Assembly: GCA_030704615.1 (NCBI GenBank) | Contig: CM060732.1 | Location: 81,367,171 to 81,431,170 of the forward strand | DNA length: 64,000 nucleotides | Direction of reading: 5' to 3' | From: Takakia lepidozioides | Taxonomy: Eukaryota > Streptophyta > Takakiopsida > Takakiales > Takakiaceae | Shown: piece after piece, positions 58,672-64,000 of the stretch | How the letters are laid out: the number at the start of each line of letters is the position of its first letter | Position numbering within the stretch: the first letter of the stretch is position 1 | Program-made: the position numbers and the translations under genes | The notes under the pieces: model-generated | The model's input: only the letters and a program-made list of their open reading frames with translations | What the model was told of the DNA's origin: nothing | The model's database searches: none

Positions 58672-61596
58672 CACCCCCGCCGCTGTGTCTCACTCACCGC
58701 ACTCCCTTGCCCTCACGCATCATGACCACATTCTAAAAATCTCTGCTTCCTCAAAACCCAATTGCTAAATTTTCCACAAAAATTCTCTTCTTGACCTCTA
58801 CATTTCTCCATCTCGTCAGAAAGTCATGTGAAGCCACCGAAACTGGGCTGCCTCTTGCTGCTCTGTTTTGAAGCATTCACCCGAGCAACGAGCAACATTG
58901 AGTGGAAAGGACACGCACCGACGCCCATTTGCCGCATGGTTCCGAGGACGGTCACACCCTTTCCTACTCTGCATGACCCAAACAAAAACTTTTGGTCGTG
59001 CTACTTGCCAAGTGTCTCCACCATTACTGCAGCCTTTGGTTCTGAATTCTGCGCTCTGCCTGTTCCCGGCTATGAGAGCAAGTGCCCCACCTCCACGCCC
59101 CACATACTTCCTTTCGGGGCCACTAAATACACTTACAGCAGAGCCCAAAATGTGGTGGTGGTCGTTCATTGGACTCAATGGAAAACTCAATGTCCATGTG
59201 GCAATCCAGTCTATACCAATACCAATAACAATAGGACAAGAGTTAAAGATGCTAAGGCCTTGGCACTGACAGAGATGAATCGTGGAAACAGGCTGATGCC
59301 CTGCCCAATTGCAGAGGGATAAGTTAGTAGACTATTTTCTGGAATGTTCTTTCTCTTGCCAGGAACAGCCATAATGAGCAGAATGGATGTGAACCTGGAA
59401 GTCTCTGAAGAAGAGGAAGATGGTCAATGATTGCATGCAGGTTTGAGAACTTCAAGAATGCATCAGAGATGATGGCTGTGAATGTGAATGCGAAGGCAGG
59501 GGAGGCGGGCTATGATCCTTTCTTTCACTGATGAACACGCTCTCCGACCTATTGCCAGTCTGAAAAGACTGAGAAGGAGGCGGCGGAAGGCCATAATCGT
59601 AACAGCATTTCAAATCTGCAAACTTGGAACGGTAGTTCTGGTGAGAGGTGGTGAGGTTAGATAAGTAATGATGGAAGCAATCCGATTTCATTGTTCCTGA
59701 ATGGCAGAGGTGACCTTTTATTCATAAATTTCATCAGATGTAGGCAGGCATGAAGCAGTCCTAATCATTCGTGCACATGCCGCAGGCTTTATCAATTGTG
59801 GGTCCTTCAGTATGGATTATGCACTCTTCAGTATACTAAATGCACTCTGCAAGTGGAGGGGTTCCCAAGGCTGATTAATTCCATGCAAAGACCACCATTG
59901 ATTGGCAAGCCCTGCAAACACTGATGGAACTCCATTATGCGTGATATCACTGACTGAAATTTCATGTAGTCTCAAACCGCAAACTAAGATTGGACAGAGA
60001 CTCAAAAGACAGATTATTTGGAGCAGCTCCAATTTCTCACTTCAGATGAGTCTTGTACACCATTTTGTCAAACACTTACCTTTGTCCTTTGCTAGGAAAT
60101 GATGAAGCAAATGGTACAGTCATTAAGGAATGTTGACAAGAACCAAGTGACCAAGCTTGCACATGGCAAAGCATAGTGGACAAAATTTTATGTAAAAGCA
60201 TCAGCTCAATGACCCGAATTGAAATGATTACTCTTGAGGGTCACAGCACAGGCTGCCATGTCAGATCCAGTAAGGAAATTCCCAGCAGCCTTATCTTCCT
60301 CTCCCTTCCTCTGATAAAATGGCTTACCCAGGTCCAGTTGGTCCAACAAAAGGGTTTTGACCGAAAATTCAAAAACTCTTCACCGAAAGCCTTCGCCAGT
60401 TACAGGTGGGAAAGTTCAATGGATCATTAACTGCATCTGAGTCTCTGCCCATGTCTCTCATCTCTTCAGAATGCCTGTTTGAGATTGTTTGCTTCTCTCC
60501 CCATGCACTGCTGCAAAACAGCAGCGAACTGAACTCTTCACATCAGAACGGTGAACAAGGCGAAAAAATCAAAAACTGAATCTCACATGGCATAGAATCC
60601 AAACACACCCTCTTGAGCTGCCATAACTTCCATACTATACGTGGTAGCTTATCTCCCTCTTCTCTTACTGTCTTAGAATGTGAAAGGAAGATAACTGACT
60701 AACCACTAATCAACCAGTCCATCGTCTGGACAGTATGGTGCATGCATCCAGAAACATTCACCCAATTTGATCACTTACCATACAGCTGGAGCGCACTTGG
60801 TGTCTGCCACTGCAAGGAGTCCTCTGCGGTTCCCAAACTGACCTTTGTCACTTCCAAGTATCGAGGCCAGCAGGCTCTAGTAGCTCACTCAAAACTTCCA
60901 GACAATCTCCGTAAGCCGGGGGGGCTTAAATTATTTGAACATAAGTAGTTGCCCTCCAATTCTAATTCCACTGGATAAGACTTGGTCTCTCAAGAAACTA
61001 AAGAACCACTAAATGGCTGTTGGCATCACCAAAGACATAGAGAACCTCCAGCACCTGTGACCACCAAACCCACTGGTGCTGCCACTGTTGTTTGAGGCAG
61101 GACACTCGCACCAGAAACTCTGCTGAATTCAATCCACCGAAAGAAAATATAGCCTTTTAATCTGTCCTCAGCAGTGATAACTTGTGGTTTTCCTGTCTGA
61201 AACAAACATCAACGCCCTGTTCTATGTCTTGATCAACTAATGAGGTCCACTATCAAATGGCAATGCCTGTCACTGGTGAAGTAAAAACCAAGATTCGCCA
61301 GTAAAACAATTTGAGAAACTGTCATTACCCCTTGATGTGCACACTGGTAGCCCTGTAATAATGTCAACCGGATCTCTCCAGTTCCTCCAAGAGGTCAATG
61401 GTACAATTGTCAAGCAAGAGTGGCTGTTGTCTTTGCGGTTGCAGTCGAGACTGGGAAAGACTCTGCTCTCTGCTCATGCCTGGATAACAACTTATATGTT
61501 GTGGAGAGTGCAAATTCACGAGTGAATCTCTGGCAAAATCATTGCACCTGTTACTCCACTTCAAGAAAGTGATGGACAATTCGTATCTCCTCTTTG
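58672..61596. other. Intergenic region, no supported gene
   Basis: Contains the DnaJ gene promoter side and the presumed 3' UTR of the kinase-like gene. A plus-strand frame at 58828-59322 lacks an ATG and known motifs. A 79-codon minus ORF with an ATG at 59691 is Pro/Ser-rich and unsupported. Confidence 0.45.
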
Positions 61597-63896
61597 TTAG
61601 CTCAGAGAAGGTCCAGACGTTCCAGAAGACTCGGCCACACATTCCAATCGACCAGACACTGAGGAAAGATCATTTTTTGGATCAGGTTCTTCTTGGCCAA
61701 GGGCACGATTCAAACGCCGCAACCATATATCATAATCAACTGGATATGGTGTCCCACAGAGTGTGTCGACATAGTCAGCAAATGCTTTCAAGATGGCAGA
61801 AACCTCCCCTAGCTGCTGCTGGATTGCTCTTCGGGCCCACACTCGATCCCTCCATCGCAATGCAGCTTCCATGCTATTGAATTCTGGAGTAGAGCCACCA
61901 CACATGAAGTAGAGAAGATAGACGAGGCTCTCTGCATCTGAAGCTGGACAGAGCTTCCCCTCTTGGAGGGCTAATGTGGAAGAGAACTTGGGAGCAACAG
62001 CAGGACTATCTCTCTCCTCCAGTACAGCACGTCCCCAGTCCGTCAACACATACATACAGATGTTATCAGCCCCTCGAACTCGAATGACATGCTCCGGGGT
62101 TATGTCCCCATGTTGGATCCCGGCTGACACTGCACTTCGTAGGGCTGCCAAACAATCATGGCAACAGCGGAGAGCCTCTTCTGTGGACATCCAGCCTTCC
62201 CTCTCCATTGCTGATTCAACAGTCTCCCCTACAGGAGAGGTGACCAGGACCGGTGTCCCACACCAGGGGTGGTCGCAACGCCCAGTAGGGCTCTGCTTTG
62301 TGCAGGGTCCTGGGTGCATGAGTCTTCCTGAAGCTATGATCTGTGGCAAAAACTTGCTGGAGATACCCCGTTGCTTCATGATATTCAGAACACGTGTCTG
62401 TCTCTGGACCTGGAAGATACAATACATACATGAGTAGTAAATATTTGAGAGATTCACAAAGCAGAATTTCAATCCTCCTTGCAACATACCTTGTCTGCAA
62501 ACACCTATCATATCACATACTTCCACTTTTCCTTCAGAAATCTGGCGGAAAAGGCCATGACCTCCTGTTCTGAGTCTTCAGTAATGCCCCACCTTATCAT
62601 TGACCCATCAAAAAGGAGGGAAAGGAGAGTGGGACAAAATAAAAAGAGAGATCCACCAACCTGGTACCACATGCTCATATCCTCCCATGAGGGCTCCAGC
62701 TGTGAGGGGTGCGCTCCAACATACACAGTAAGAAGTTTCCCCATTTCATCGAGAGATGCAGCACTATACACTGATCGCCATCTGCTGCCCACTTGCTCAT
62801 GAATCTGAAAACCCCGCTGCCAATGTGCATCTTCCAACCATAAAATTGTGCCAGGTTCAAGCTTCATGATGTAATCAGGGGTACCTTGACCACTCTCAAG
62901 CTTTGTCTCCTACCATAGCACCATAAAAAAGGGAACACGTCAATCTCTGTGGCTCCCAATCCATCACAATCAATCCCAAAAACACCCACGCATGACACTC
63001 CTTTACCACCAAATATCGCCAGAAAATTTGGACCCAGTTTCCAAATCAAGGTAATTAATACGTGAGCACACCACATACAGAGAAACGCTGGAAGAGAGAG
63101 ATACTCATTGGCCATTCCCTGTGGAGTTTGACTACTACATATGGCTATTGCCAGTTGCCACCTACATGTAGAGAAACTGCAGAGAAGGTAGACATTGGCT
63201 AACCTCCTCTTCTTCCTCAATCTCATTGGTCTTGCGACGATTGCTGGGGCGATGGGGATGGCTATGGTAGGACAACATATTGCCATTCCCTTGCATTCGA
63301 AGATTTTTATGTTCCGTGCGCCTTTGTTGCAACCTTACATTGTGCTCTGCTGCCATCTTCACAAGTGGTCTCTTAGGTGGGCCCTGGCATTGCTCAATTG
63401 AATGAAAGATGGCCAAAAGTAGCTGCAGTGCACCTATATCCCCCCAGTTTGCACTGCCAAATTTATTCCACACTTGATCAACGTGAGAAACAGCAATTTC
63501 CGCATGCTCCCGAATCCACTGTGCAGCACTGGAGTATACCTCATCTGTGTTGGTCTCCAATTTACTTATGTCCCCTTTTAGCCTGACCACACCCCCCTGC
63601 TGTGAGTCCACAAACAATATGTATGTTGTATCTGTATTCTGGTGTATCACACGATCACCGTCAGCCAACTGCCGCGATGAAAGCATCTGTAGACTATGGA
63701 AAAGAGCAGACCCTACAATTGCTAGGGCAGGGACAGTTCCCCCGCCTTGAGAAAGGGCCCCTCCCACATCATCCCTAACTTCCACGATTGCGGTAATATG
63801 TTCCCAGAGCACATGGGCTATGCCTCGACCATCCTTAGCAATAAGGGCAGTGCCAAACTGTGTGCCCGCACTCCCCCTTGAGCTTGTTTCTTCCTG
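61597..63896 (-). CDS. Plant kinase-like (probable pseudokinase) protein, last three exons; 5' end outside window
   Basis: Exons 63204-63896, 62661-62909 and 61597-62409, all phase 0, give the last 556 residues; further exons must lie beyond 64000, and none is evident at 63897-64000. The first segment includes IAHVLWEHITAIVEVRDDVG and GSANWGDIGALQLLLAIFHS. The second includes MKLEPGTILWLEDAHWQRGF. The third holds a kinase-like region: GIQHGDITPEHVIRV in place of the HRD loop, VLTDWGRAVLEE in place of DFG, and FSSTLALQEGK with ASDAESLVYLLYFMCGG. The end DIWLRRLNRAL precedes an acidic/Ser tail. I recall this layout from conserved plant proteins annotated only as protein kinase superfamily. The HGD and DWG variants suggest weak or no catalysis. 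Function unknown. Confidence 0.85.
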
Positions 63897-64000
63897 CTGT
63901 AGGTAACAACGTCGGGCATTTCAGTAACTAATTATTTGACAACCCAACTTTCAGTATGTGGCCCACATTTGCAATACAGTAGCTGAACAACCTGATGGCA

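Noticed and set aside
58828-59322. 164-codon plus ORF upstream of the DnaJ gene
   Set aside because: It opens at GTG, not ATG, has no recognisable motif, and overlaps a minus-strand open frame of similar length; likely promoter-region coincidence.
59452-59691. 79-codon minus ORF with ATG
   Set aside because: Pro/Ser low complexity, no similarity or promoter; may be part of a 3' UTR.
1-64000. CRISPR arrays, rRNA genes, intact tRNA genes, prokaryotic operons
   Set aside because: None seen; gene structure is eukaryotic with GT-AG introns throughout.

Overview
The window is nuclear DNA of a green plant-lineage eukaryote. Intron-rich genes belong to plant families: a RIK/KHDC4-type KH protein, a plant ALKBH9/10-type RNA demethylase, a DNAJC11/OWL1-type J protein, CBL (calcineurin B-like) exons and a plastid-type transit peptide. 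These sit in long AT-rich, repeat-laden intergenic DNA with ccctaaa (plant telomere-type) tracts. A transposon-derived relic of the DUF7869-like type opens the window. Taken together I infer a streptophyte alga, most likely a Charophyceae such as Chara; a bryophyte or fern cannot be excluded from sequence alone.

Layout. 1-1617 is a decayed transposon-type ORF interrupted by a 96-bp palindromic minisatellite. 1618-9770 is gene-poor: degenerate telomere-like arrays, a TACCC/CCGGGTA region and a tRNA-derived SINE-like copy. 10141-12287 (+) is a two-exon gene of unknown function. 13574-21881 (-) is a 14-exon RIK-like KH-domain gene whose exon phases all join. 23780-25846 (+) is an intronless class 3 lipase. 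25847-30381 holds little apart from one small candidate ORF and a tandem duplication. 30382-35195 (-) is an ALKBH9/10-type gene with two compensating frame breaks, an in-frame stop inside a repeat tail, and a 3-kb intron carrying two orphan CBL exons. 36794-38216 (+) is a two-exon plastid-type membrane protein. 39705 to about 47330 (-) is a large unrecognised multi-exon gene whose 5' part has a CPWC transposase-like zinc motif and whose last exon is a 1014-residue Ser/His/Gln-rich repeat region. 48577-58671 (-) is a 13-exon DNAJC11/OWL1-like gene (568 aa) with a GC-AG intron and introns seeded with a short dispersed repeat. 61597 to beyond the window end (-) is the 3' part of a plant kinase-like gene.

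The host genes show no operon-like or pathway relationship; each appears to be an independent housekeeping-type locus. The most unusual content is the orphan CBL fragment nested in the ALKBH intron, the repeat architecture of the ALKBH tail and of the 39.7-47.3 kb gene, the in-frame palindromic minisatellite, and the short intronic repeat family. Exon models were read by eye from splice consensus, phase and family similarity; no search was run.
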